From Chloroflexota bacterium (GTDB taxonomy: Bacteria > Chloroflexota > Anaerolineae > JAAYZQ01), in contig JAGVRI010000002.1 in assembly GCA_018606645.1 (NCBI GenBank), positions 62,001-126,000 on the forward strand: a stretch of 64,000 nucleotides of DNA, given 5' to 3'. The notes under the pieces are model-generated. The model had not been told where the DNA came from. It saw only the letters and a list, made by a program, of their open reading frames with translations, and searched no databases. A program made the position numbers and the translations under genes. Positions 8,566-16,595 of this stretch are shown here, piece by piece; the first letter of the stretch is position 1, and every line of letters starts with the position of its first letter.

Positions 8566-10247
8566 CAGTGCCCTGACCGCCAGATCGACAGGAACAGTAC
8601 GGCGGTGATGACCAGGGAAAGGAGAAAGCCGCCGACGATGAGGAGGAGAATGGCGCCGCGCCAATCGGGCCAGAATTGCTGCACATAGGGGATGATCAAG
8701 GCCGGCCCGATGACAAAGGCAGCGGCGAGGATGGCCAAGGCCAGCCGGTTGGCCGCCGATGACACGCGGCGGGTTGGTTCTTCCCAACCCTTCAAAGCCA
8801 TACCCAGTTGGACCTCTCCGTTCTCAAGTTGACGTAATATGCTCTGGAGTTGCCCAGGCAGCAGCATCAAGGCTTCGGCTGCCTCCTCCATCCGTGCGAT
8901 CGCGTCCTTGAGGCGCGCCAGGGGCGACTCGAGTTCGATGATGGCCTCGCGGACGTAGGGTTCCAGTTCCTCGAAGAGGTTCATGTTCGGATCCAGTTGC
9001 AGGCTGATCCCTTCGAGCATGGCAATCGTCTTGAATACCAGGATCAAGTTGCTAGGCATTTTTAGACGATGGGCAAAAGCCATGGCCATCAGTTCTTCGA
9101 AAAAGGAGCGGGCGCGGATCTTGTCCAGGTCCAGCCCGTAGTAGCGGAGGCGTAATCGGTCCAGATCGCGGCTCAGCTTGCGTTTATCGGTGCTCTGGGT
9201 GGCGATCCCCAGGCCCAACAGCGCCTCTGCCGCCTGGTCGGGGTCCTGGCGGAGCAAGGCGACAAAGAGGCGGACCAGGCCCAGTCGTTCTGCCTGATCC
9301 AGATGGCCCATGATCCCGAAATCCATCAGGGCCAGCACCTCACCGGGCAATACCATGAAATTGCCGGCATGGGGGTCGGCATGGAAAAACCCATGGTGCA
9401 GGATGGCTTTGAGCAAGATGGTGATATTGCGCCGGGCCACGATCTTCCGATCCAGGTGGGCCGCTTCCAGCGCGGCGATGTCGGTGATCTTGATGCCCTG
9501 GACCCGTTCCATGGTTAACACCCGCCGCGTCGTCATCGCCCAGTACACGGTCGGAATGTACACCGACGGATCGTCGGCAAAAATCTGCCGGTAGCGGTCC
9601 ATATTGTGGCCTTCTTGCTCATAGTTCTGTTCCTGATGGAGCGTGTCGGCGAATTCTCGGGCCAGGGACCAGACGTTATAATAGCGACCCCATTCGGTGC
9701 GTCTTTCTGCCAGAGCCGCCAGTTCGAGCAGGATGTCCAGGTCTACCTCGATGACCCGATCCACCCCCGGGCGCAACACCTTCACCGCAACCTCTTCTCC
9801 TCCGGGCAGAGTGGCCAAGTGTACCTGCCCCAAAGAAGCCGAGGCGACCGGGGCCGGGTCAAAACTGGCAAAGATCTCAGGAAGCGCCTTGCCCAACTCG
9901 CGCTCGATCTGGGCCTGGATCAGGGCCGGGTCGGAGGCGGGAACGGTATCCTGGAGTTTTTCGAGTTCCTTGACCAATTCCGTGGGGAGGATGTCGGCAC
10001 GGGTGCTGAGGATCTGGCCCAGCTTGATGAAGGTCGGGCCCAGTTCTTCGAGCACCATCCGCACTCGCTCGGCGGGAGTCGCCCGCAGGATCTCGGCGGA
10101 GCTAAAGCGCAGTTTTTCCAAGCCCGGAGCGATGGCCCGCGCGATGCCCAGTTGGGTCAGCACCTGACCGAATCCATACCGGGTTAGCACCCGCCCGATC
10201 TGCTGGTAGCGTCGCACATGACGAAAGGTTTGGATGAGTGTTGGCAT
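8565..10247 (-). CDS. ABC1/AarF/UbiB family atypical protein kinase
   Basis: A 560-residue protein of the ABC1 family, which assists quinone or other prenyl-lipid metabolism through an atypical ATPase/kinase fold. Visible signatures: the LGPTFIKLGQILSTR segment with the KxGQ-type motif, the nucleotide Lys in VAVKVLRPG, catalytic HADPHAGNF, and metal-binding LMDFGIMG. Two hydrophobic segments at the C-terminus (about 500-555) anchor it in the membrane. It is 15 bases downstream of the glutaminyl cyclotransferase gene, so the two are probably cotranscribed. Its real substrate is unknown. Confidence 0.92.
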   Translation of the reverse strand: MPTLIQTFRHVRRYQQIGRVLTRYGFGQVLTQLGIARAIAPGLEKLRFSSAEILRATPAERVRMVLEELGPTFIKLGQILSTRADILPTELVKELEKLQDTVPASDPALIQAQIERELGKALPEIFASFDPAPVASASLGQVHLATLPGGEEVAVKVLRPGVDRVIEVDLDILLELAALAERRTEWGRYYNVWSLAREFADTLHQEQNYEQEGHNMDRYRQIFADDPSVYIPTVYWAMTTRRVLTMERVQGIKITDIAALEAAHLDRKIVARRNITILLKAILHHGFFHADPHAGNFMVLPGEVLALMDFGIMGHLDQAERLGLVRLFVALLRQDPDQAAEALLGLGIATQSTDKRKLSRDLDRLRLRYYGLDLDKIRARSFFEELMAMAFAHRLKMPSNLILVFKTIAMLEGISLQLDPNMNLFEELEPYVREAIIELESPLARLKDAIARMEEAAEALMLLPGQLQSILRQLENGEVQLGMALKGWEEPTRRVSSAANRLALAILAAAFVIGPALIIPYVQQFWPDWRGAILLLIVGGFLLSLVITAVLFLSIWRSGH

Positions 10248-10262
10248 CGCTTCTCTGCTTCA

Positions 10263-11189
10263 TTAGTCCCGGATCAATCGTATGTGGAACACCGTCGGCC
10301 ACCATTTGCCGGTCACCAAGATTCGATCCCCTTGGGTGTCGTAGGCGATGCCGTTGAGAACATCCACCGGCTGAGACAGGTTGCGCACGTCGAGCAGTCC
10401 CGCGAGGTCGATCCAGGCCGTGACCTGCCCCGTGTGGAGATCGATCCGCGCGATGCGGTCGGTGGGCCAGATGTTGGCATAGATCTGTCCCTGGATCACT
10501 TCTAATTCGTTGAGCCGGGGGACAGGGTTCCCATCCAGGTCCGTCACCTCGAGCGTTCCCGTTTCCTCCAATGTCTCAGGGTCCAGGAAATGCAGCGTTG
10601 CGGACCCGTCGCTCATGATCAGGCGCTGTCCGTCGTGGGCCAGGCCCCAACCCTCAGTCGGATACTCGAACGTCTGGAGCAGCTTGAAAGTGTGCTGATC
10701 ATAGACAAAGCCCAGGTGAGATTGCCACGTCACTTGGTAGAGCCGACGATTGAGGAGGGTCAGGCCCTCGCCGAACACGTCGTCCGGCAGGGCGTGAAGC
10801 TGAATGACCGCGCCCGTCTCGAGCTCCACCTTGCGGAGAGTAGACTGGCCCAGGAGTCCGGTGCTTTCATAGAGAAAGCCGTCATGATAGATCAGTCCCT
10901 GGGTAAACGCCCCTGGATCGTGGGGATAGGTATGCAGGATCTCATAGCGATAGGTCGGGATGGGTGTCTCTTCAGGCGGTGCGGTTTCGATCAGGCTGGT
11001 CGGGGAAGGAAGCAGCGTGGCACCGCGAGCCGTTGAGGGTTCCACCGGGGAAGGGGAAATCGGCTGCGGCGAGACTTGGCGAGCGCCCGGCCTTGGTGAC
11101 GGCGCGCATGCCGTGAGGAGCACGAGCAGGCTGATCAGCCCGGGCAGAAAGGTAGGCACGGATCTGGCTTTGAGAAGACGGCTGCGCAT
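10263..11189 (-). CDS. glutaminyl-peptide cyclotransferase, lipoprotein
   Basis: Bacterial/plant-type glutamine cyclotransferase (beta-propeller), which converts N-terminal Gln of peptides to pyroglutamate. The 308-residue protein starts with a lipoprotein signal peptide ending in the lipobox LLTAC (Cys at about 28), followed by a Pro/Ser/Thr-rich linker. The catalytic region contains YPHDPGAFTQGLIYHDGFLY, STLRKVELETG, EGWGLAHDGQRLIMSDG and LNELEVIQGQIYANIW, the successive propeller blades of this family. It is thus a surface-attached enzyme. It is part of a minus-strand group with a pseudo-receiver upstream and the ABC1 kinase downstream. Confidence 0.92.
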   Translation of the reverse strand: MRSRLLKARSVPTFLPGLISLLVLLTACAPSPRPGARQVSPQPISPSPVEPSTARGATLLPSPTSLIETAPPEETPIPTYRYEILHTYPHDPGAFTQGLIYHDGFLYESTGLLGQSTLRKVELETGAVIQLHALPDDVFGEGLTLLNRRLYQVTWQSHLGFVYDQHTFKLLQTFEYPTEGWGLAHDGQRLIMSDGSATLHFLDPETLEETGTLEVTDLDGNPVPRLNELEVIQGQIYANIWPTDRIARIDLHTGQVTAWIDLAGLLDVRNLSQPVDVLNGIAYDTQGDRILVTGKWWPTVFHIRLIRD

Positions 11190-11191
11190 TT

Positions 11192-11578
11192 CTAGCGGCG
11201 AACCACCCCACTCGAGTGGCCCACTCGGATCGAGTTGGCCCGCCGCAGCAGGGCCCGGATCCGGGCGCCAAGCTCCAGTTCGCCCAGGGGGTGAGTCAGA
11301 TAGTAGTCAGCGCCACTGTCCAGAAGGCTGACCTCGGCTCCTTGGGCGTCCGCTCGGCCAAGGACAATGAGCGGCGCATCGGTCAGTTGGTGCAGTCGGG
11401 GAACGAGTCCGCCCAATGCTGTATCGAGGATGATCAGATCTGGTTGGAAGAGACGGCACTGGCGGAGGGCTTCGCGTTCGTTCGAGGCGGTCAAGAGCTG
11501 GAAATGGGAGCCGGATAAAGCCTTGGTGATCAGTTCCTGGACCGACTCTTCGTTCCCGACCCACAAGATCCTTTCCAC
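11192..11578 (-). CDS. degenerate single-domain response regulator (pseudo-receiver)
   Basis: 128 residues, GTG start with a good GGAGG site 5 bases upstream. The fold pattern is that of a CheY-like receiver (strand ERILWVGNEE, LIILDTALGG, LIVLGRAD, YYLTHPLGELELGARIRALLRR). The phospho-acceptor Asp in ILDT is present, but the acidic pair normally DD is GN and the conserved Lys of the KP motif is His. There is no output domain: the protein stops 20 residues after where an OmpR DNA-binding domain would begin. It may be a non-phosphorylated adaptor or a decayed OmpR-type regulator. Confidence 0.72.
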   Translation of the reverse strand: MERILWVGNEESVQELITKALSGSHFQLLTASNEREALRQCRLFQPDLIILDTALGGLVPRLHQLTDAPLIVLGRADAQGAEVSLLDSGADYYLTHPLGELELGARIRALLRRANSIRVGHSSGVVRR

Positions 11579-11783
11579 TGCGACCTCCAGTCGTTTATCC
11601 CATCCCTCTCCCCACCGAGGAGGAATTGTCATGTCTCAGGAGGTTCAATCCTTCGGAACGACGATTTATTCAGAGACTCCTCGCCCATTCTACCATATCA
11701 CATCCGGGTTAAGAACAAGTCTGAAATTGGTTAGGTTTTGGTTAGAGTTTGTGATGGGCTGAGTGGGCGGGCAGCCTCCTGGT

Positions 11784-12479
11784 TCAGATTCTTGCCAGAT
11801 AATACCCGACCCCTCTTTTGGTCATAATGTAACGGGGATGTTGGGGGTCGAGCTCGAGCTTCTGTCGCAGGCTCCAGATATAGACCTTGATATTGGTCGG
11901 GCCATCTTCATAGCCAGGGCCCCATATGGCGTCCAGGATCTGGTCATAGGTCAAGATCTGGCCGGCGTGTTGGGCCAGGTAGAGGAGAAGCTTGTACTCG
12001 GTGGGCGTGAGATCAACGGTCTGACCACGGACGACCACCATGTGGCTGGCTGGATCGATGATCAACTGTCCCTTATCGAAGCGGAGGAGAGTTCTCTGGC
12101 CGGGAGGGGCCGAAGCCACTCGTCGCAATGTGGCCCGGATCCTTGCTTTCAGCTCTTCGATGCCATACGGTTTGGTCAGATAATCGTCGGCTCCCAGGTC
12201 CAGGCCGTGCACCTTGTCTTCTTCGGCACCGAGGGCGGTCAACATGATGACTGGCACCTCGGAAAACTCTCTGAGATGGTGGAGCATGGTCCAGCCATCC
12301 ATGTCGGGCATCATGATATCGAGCAAGATCAGGTCGGGCTGGAAGGTGTGCGCCTGCCGCAGTCCCTCGCGGCCGTTGCGGGCGATGGACACCTCGTAAC
12401 CGGCCTCGGTCAGGATCTTGTTCAGCAGCCACACCGTCTCTTCGGCGTCGTCTACGACCAGGATTCTTTCTCTCTTCAC
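11784..12479 (-). CDS. OmpR/PhoB-family response regulator
   Basis: A 231-residue regulator with an intact receiver (VVDDAEE, LILLDIMMPD, VIMLTA, YLTKPYG) and a C-terminal winged-helix DNA-binding domain (VVVRGQTVDLTPTEYKLLLYL through TNIKVYIWSLRQKLE and KRGVGYYLA). No sensor kinase gene lies nearby. The GTG at 12479 was chosen because the domain begins two residues later and because a consensus promoter sits so close that the mRNA would be leaderless. The longer open frame to 12656 would read through that promoter. Confidence 0.93.
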   Translation of the reverse strand: MKRERILVVDDAEETVWLLNKILTEAGYEVSIARNGREGLRQAHTFQPDLILLDIMMPDMDGWTMLHHLREFSEVPVIMLTALGAEEDKVHGLDLGADDYLTKPYGIEELKARIRATLRRVASAPPGQRTLLRFDKGQLIIDPASHMVVVRGQTVDLTPTEYKLLLYLAQHAGQILTYDQILDAIWGPGYEDGPTNIKVYIWSLRQKLELDPQHPRYIMTKRGVGYYLARI

Positions 12480-12486
12480 AAATGTT

Positions 12487-12515
12487 ATTATAGCATCACC
12501 GAGAAGACTAGACAA
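12487..12515 (-). promoter_or_regulatory. promoter giving a leaderless regulator mRNA
   Basis: On the minus strand, TTGTCT (12510-12515), 17 bases, TATAAT (12487-12492). Only 7 bases separate the -10 box from the GTG at 12479, so the first transcribed base should be at or next to the start codon. Confidence 0.72.
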
Positions 12516-12641
12516 GAAAACGGAAGTCCTGGTTCCATAAGATCGGCCTGGGGGCGGTGAGGAATGACAAATCGGCCAGCGCAACAAGCAGGCAATATCC
12601 ACCGTCTTATTGCCCAAACATCTACTTGGCTCTGTACTTGG

Positions 12642-12656
12642 TTGCCATATTGGCAA
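12642..12656. promoter_or_regulatory. palindromic candidate operator
   Basis: A perfect 15-bp palindrome, TTGCCA-TAT-TGGCAA, ends 18 bases upstream of the -35 box of the catabolic operon. Position and symmetry fit a regulator site, possibly for the tandem Lrp-type protein encoded at the other end of the operon. The binding protein is not known. Confidence 0.45.
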
Positions 12657-12674
12657 AAAATTATGGATTCATTC

Positions 12675-12703
12675 TTGACATTTGGAAGGGTCTGTGGTAG
12701 AAT
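12675..12703 (+). promoter_or_regulatory. promoter of the phosphotriesterase/GcvT catabolic operon
   Basis: TTGACA (12675-12680), 17 bases, TAGAAT (12698-12703). The start site would be near 12710, about 45 bases before the ATG at 12755, which has an AAAGGAG ribosome-binding site. Confidence 0.78.
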
Positions 12704-12754
12704 AATAGTAAGCCTGTTCTAAACCCGATCTTGGGTGTACGAAAGGAGAAAACT

Positions 12755-13852
12755 ATGCCGCGCATCACAACTGTAAAGGGTGACATCGCCCCCGAACAGC
12801 TCGGGTTTACTTCAATGCATGAACACACGATGCTCGACCTCAGACCTGCCGCTGAATTTATAAAGAGCATCTTCCCCGATGTGACCCAGGAAATGGTCGA
12901 ATTCAAATTTGAAAACTTTGCGTTCCTCAAGACTGGCGCCTATTTGCTGAATGAGGAGCTGGCCATTGTCGATGACATGGATTTTCTCGCCCAGGAGTAC
13001 GGGTTCTTCAAGGAGCTGGGCGGACAGTCCATCTGCGATTGTTCTCCTATCGGCATTCGCGGCAATATCCGGGATATCCAGCGGCTCTCCGAGCGCACCG
13101 GCCTCCACATTGTCTGTGCCACCGGCTTTTATACCGAGACAGCCAGGCCCCCTGAATTGATCGGCAAGGGCGAAGACGTGTTGTACAGGGCTATGAAAAA
13201 AGAGGTTGAAGAGGGCATTGACGGTACGGAGATCAGGCCCGGCATCCTGAAATGCGCCCTCGCGACCTACGGCAACAACGGCCTTGCCGACGGCGAAATC
13301 GCTGCCCTTCGCGCCTGTGCGCGGCTTTCAGCGGAAACCGGTATGTCGGTGCACGTCCACACCGATGCCATGCTGGCTGAGGACGACGTCTTTGGCGCCA
13401 TCGAGATGGCAGTAAAGGAGTGCGGGGCACAGCCGGACCGCATCCTGGTCTGCCATATGGACAACCGCATTGCCGGCGGCGTGATGGTCAGCGACTATTT
13501 GGAAAATCCAGACGTCGACCGCACCCTCAGTCTGGAGCTGCAGGAGCGGCTTCTGGATCTGGGCGTCAATATCGGCCTCGATACCTGGGGGATGCCGATT
13601 GTGAGTCCCCAGTTCTTTATGCCGGATGATTTCGAGCGCCTCAAGGCGCTCGTTACCCTGCTCAATAAGGGCTACGGAGCGCAGATCACCCTGGGCAACG
13701 ACTTTTCCAGCAAGTTTATGGGCCGTACCTATGGTCACTACGGCTGCACCCGTTTCGCCGGATTTGCGCTACCGATGCTCCGGGATCTCTACATGGAGGA
13801 GCACATTCGCAGGCTGACGGTCGAAAATCCAGCGCGTATTCTGTCTTACTAG
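12755..13852 (+). CDS. phosphotriesterase-family metal hydrolase (first paralog)
   Basis: A 365-residue amidohydrolase-superfamily TIM barrel of the phosphotriesterase/lactonase family. Metal ligands are visible: HEH at residues 22-24, a Lys at 166 (GILKCA) that would be the carbamylated bridge, HVH at 200-202, CHMDN near 233, and the catalytic Asp in LGNDFSS. Known members hydrolyse phosphotriesters, lactones or related esters. It begins the catabolic operon and is followed 33 bases later by a paralog with the same opening ITTVKGDIAPE. Two divergent copies suggest sequential or alternative ring or ester openings. The substrate is unknown. Confidence 0.9.
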   Translation: MPRITTVKGDIAPEQLGFTSMHEHTMLDLRPAAEFIKSIFPDVTQEMVEFKFENFAFLKTGAYLLNEELAIVDDMDFLAQEYGFFKELGGQSICDCSPIGIRGNIRDIQRLSERTGLHIVCATGFYTETARPPELIGKGEDVLYRAMKKEVEEGIDGTEIRPGILKCALATYGNNGLADGEIAALRACARLSAETGMSVHVHTDAMLAEDDVFGAIEMAVKECGAQPDRILVCHMDNRIAGGVMVSDYLENPDVDRTLSLELQERLLDLGVNIGLDTWGMPIVSPQFFMPDDFERLKALVTLLNKGYGAQITLGNDFSSKFMGRTYGHYGCTRFAGFALPMLRDLYMEEHIRRLTVENPARILSY

Positions 13853-13885
13853 ATAACAAAGATATTCAGTCCCAGGAGATCCATG

Positions 13886-14977
13886 ATGAGCAGAATCACC
13901 ACGGTCAAGGGCGACATTGCTCCCGAAGAGCTCGGCGTGACCACGATGCACGAACACACCATCTGCGACCTACATCTGTTGTATGAAGCGCTGGGCATCA
14001 CCGAGACCAGCGATGAGGAGCCGTACCAGCTCAAAATGGAGAACCTGGCGTTTCTGCGGGATGGCGGCTTTGCTTTATCTGATGAATGCCTCTACCGCAA
14101 CGACGATATCGACTACATAGTCGGTGAGTTCCGCGCGTTCAAAAAGGCTGGCGGGAACTCCATCGTGGACGCATCGCCCATCGGGATTCGCGGCAACGTG
14201 GCGCGCATCCGTGAAGCCGCCGAGCGGGCCGGGGTGAACGTGGTGTGCTGCACGGGGCTGTACATTGCCGAAGGCCGCCCGGCAGAGACCAAGGGGTGGT
14301 CGGTTGACCAGATGGTACACGCCTTCCAGCAGGAGATCAAAGAGGGCATTGACGGCACGGATATCCATGCGGGTTTTGTGAAATGTGCCCAGAATACGAT
14401 TGATTGGGATACAGGCTGCGTGCATCCCGTGGAACTGGATACCATCCGGGCCGGCGCCCGGGTTGCGGCCGAAACCGGCATGTCCTTGCATATCCATCAC
14501 AATAACGTCTCCGACGACCAGATCTTGGAAGCGGCAGACATTGCCATCAAGGAGTGCGGCGTCAAGCCCGACAAGTTGCTGATGCTACACATGGACAATC
14601 ACATCCGCGGCCCTATGGATTTTGACCGTTATATTTCTGACTTTGCGTATGGGAAGCGGGTCACGATCGACGTGCTGCTCAAGCTGCTGGACCAAGGCAT
14701 CAACGTTGGGTTCGATTCCTGGGGTTCCTACATTGACTATCTGCCCCACGACCACGATCGGCTGAAGGCCCTCATCGAGCTTCTGAGACGGGGCTATGCC
14801 TCCCAAATCGTGTTGGGCCATGACTTTAACAACCGCATCCAGGCGAAAGCGTACGGTGCCTATGGCATGACCCGCATCCTGACCTATGTGCCGCAGATGC
14901 TGAAGAGCTACGGTTTCGGTCAGGAGGTTATGGATCAAATGCTGATCGAGAACCCGGCCAGGATACTGGCATATTAG
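13886..14977 (+). CDS. phosphotriesterase-family metal hydrolase (second paralog)
   Basis: A 363-residue paralog of the preceding gene, from an evident tandem duplication. The same metal set is present: HEH at 22-24, Lys in GFVKCAQ, HIHHNN, LHMDNH and Asp in LGHDFNN. Two ATG codons, 13883 and 13886, follow an AGGAG site. The second aligns with the start of the upstream paralog and is chosen. The loops between barrel strands differ a good deal from the first copy (for example IRGPMDFDRYI against IAGGVMVSDYL), so the two probably act on different substrates. Confidence 0.9.
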   Translation: MSRITTVKGDIAPEELGVTTMHEHTICDLHLLYEALGITETSDEEPYQLKMENLAFLRDGGFALSDECLYRNDDIDYIVGEFRAFKKAGGNSIVDASPIGIRGNVARIREAAERAGVNVVCCTGLYIAEGRPAETKGWSVDQMVHAFQQEIKEGIDGTDIHAGFVKCAQNTIDWDTGCVHPVELDTIRAGARVAAETGMSLHIHHNNVSDDQILEAADIAIKECGVKPDKLLMLHMDNHIRGPMDFDRYISDFAYGKRVTIDVLLKLLDQGINVGFDSWGSYIDYLPHDHDRLKALIELLRRGYASQIVLGHDFNNRIQAKAYGAYGMTRILTYVPQMLKSYGFGQEVMDQMLIENPARILAY

Positions 14978-15001
14978 AGATTAGAGAAAGGAGTGATTCA
15001 C

Positions 15002-15808
15002 ATGCCAAAGGTAAAAGTAAACGACATCACCATGAACTATGAGATCCATGGAGAAGGCTTCCCCGCGGTGATAATCAACGGCCTGGGCGGGACCATCGAA
15101 AACTATATCATTGAACCTCGGCTGCTCAATGCAGTATCGGCGAATCACAAAACGTTGATCTTTGACAACCGGGGTGCGGGCGGGACGGACATTTCCGATC
15201 GGCAGTATTCGATGGAACTTCTGGCCCAGGACACGGTGGGTCTGATGGATTCGCTTGGGATCGAAAAAGCCCATATCATCGGGGGCTCGATGGGCGGCAT
15301 GATCGCGTTGCATGTTGCGATTGATTACCCTGAGCGGGTGGGCAAGCTGGTGATCATGACGGCTTTCCCCGGTGGACCGAGGACCATCCGACCCGAGCCC
15401 GAGCTCTGGGAATACATTACCGTCCCGGGGAAAGGCAACCCTGGTGACTTGAAAACAGTCAATCCCTTCCTGTTGATGTTCGCCCCCAAGACACTTGCTG
15501 AGATGCCCCAGGAAGTGCTGGATGAAATCGCCTCGGCCTATTTCAATGTCAGGCAACTGGATGAGGGCTTTGCCCGCCAGCAACTCGCCATCCGGGACAT
15601 GGACTGCGCCGAGCGGTTGAAGGAGATCAAAGCGGAGACCTTGGTCATCAGCGCCAAATACGACATCCTGGTACCGCCAGAGAATGGGGTGCTGATTGCC
15701 AAGGAAATCCCAAATTCAAGGTTCGTACTGCTGGAAAACTCGGCCCACGCGATGATCGAGGACACGGATTACATGGTCGAGATGATCACAAAGTTCCTGA
15801 ACGCTTGA
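15002..15808 (+). CDS. alpha/beta hydrolase
   Basis: A 268-residue alpha/beta-hydrolase. The nucleophile elbow is GGSMGGM. The oxyanion/first loop is NGLGGTIENY, followed by FDNRGAGGTD, typical of the 3-oxoadipate enol-lactonase/BioH-like group. The acid Asp lies in SAKYDILVPPENG and the catalytic His in ENSAHAMIED. It would cleave an ester, enol-lactone or C-C bond in the cytoplasm. The ATG at 15002 has an AAAGGAG site 7 bases upstream. Its place after two lactonase-like enzymes suggests a step in ring or ester degradation. Confidence 0.9.
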   Translation: MPKVKVNDITMNYEIHGEGFPAVIINGLGGTIENYIIEPRLLNAVSANHKTLIFDNRGAGGTDISDRQYSMELLAQDTVGLMDSLGIEKAHIIGGSMGGMIALHVAIDYPERVGKLVIMTAFPGGPRTIRPEPELWEYITVPGKGNPGDLKTVNPFLLMFAPKTLAEMPQEVLDEIASAYFNVRQLDEGFARQQLAIRDMDCAERLKEIKAETLVISAKYDILVPPENGVLIAKEIPNSRFVLLENSAHAMIEDTDYMVEMITKFLNA

Positions 15809-15859
15809 GCAGAAAACAACCGGACTGGAGGAAAGCGGTTGTTCGGGGCTGTGTACCGG

Positions 15860-16050
15860 AGGATGGATATGCCAGGCGAAATGACCACTGTGGTCAGGCA
15901 GATGCTGGCTCACTCCAAGAGGGCCGTTTTCACGGTCTCCCCATCCTGGGCAGGCTTGCGCCAGAGAGCGAGCAGGTGCTGAAGGATACTGTCGAATTCA
16001 TCAAGAAGCACAGTTGCTGCATGGCGCTGACCATTTGTCTGAAACGATGA
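15860..16050 (+). pseudogene. frameshifted small coding region of unknown function
   Basis: Between the alpha/beta hydrolase and the 71-residue protein lies about 440 bases without an intact gene. After a GGAGGATGG, one frame reads MPGEMTTVVRQMLAHS up to FTVSP, and the next frame continues as ILGRLAPESEQVLKDTVEF until a stop at 16048. One extra C in the CCCC run near 15941 would join both into a single helical protein of about 55-60 residues. Either the gene is broken or there is a sequence error. Bases 16050-16248 show only a weak open frame and no recognised feature. I do not recognise the family. Confidence 0.35.
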
Positions 16051-16248
16051 TGTCTGAGAGGAGCCAAGAACGGCTCGAGCTCAATCTCAGCGAGGTGCCG
16101 GCCATGAGACCTGCTGCCCGCGAGAGCAGGGCGCTCATCGCCGGCGAGATGAAACGGATCCCTTTGCCCGACGTCGGTTGGAACCGGTTGTCGGCGGAGA
16201 GCAAGGGTACTAACCCAAGAATCAATATCAAATCTGGGAGGAAAGGAT

Positions 16249-16464
16249 ATGCCACTGAATGTTAACAGCAAAGTCAAGGATCTCATTGAGAACCCAGAGA
16301 CGGCCAAAATCCTTGAGAAGTACATGCCTGGAATCACCACCCACCCCGGCACCAAGGCTGCATACGGCATGACACTGAAGGCCCTCATGGCCTTCCCCCA
16401 GGCCAAGATCAGCAAGGAAACCGCCGAGGCGGTGGCAAGGGAACTGGAAGAGCTTGGCCTCTGA
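16249..16464 (+). CDS. small helical protein, DUF1858-like
   Basis: A 71-residue protein with a strong GGAGGAAAGG ribosome-binding site. It opens with MPLNVNSKVKDLIENPETA, then KILEKYMPGI and a second helix pair with ALMAFPQAKIS. The pattern of a short acidic helix, a Pro-Glu turn and ILEKY resembles DUF1858-type small domains that accompany redox and catabolic enzymes, but it lacks their Cys pair. It has no signal peptide. The function is unknown. Its strict position inside the operon suggests a helper of a neighbouring enzyme. Confidence 0.7.
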   Translation: MPLNVNSKVKDLIENPETAKILEKYMPGITTHPGTKAAYGMTLKALMAFPQAKISKETAEAVARELEELGL

Positions 16465-16595
16465 GGCCGGCAAACGGCGGAGCGTGCGCGGGACGCTCCG
16501 CTGCAAAACTGCACCTTATAGATTTCGCATATCGGGTGCCAGATTCGATGACTGAGTATAGAATTGACACACTGATAAAAAATGGAGGGACAAAC

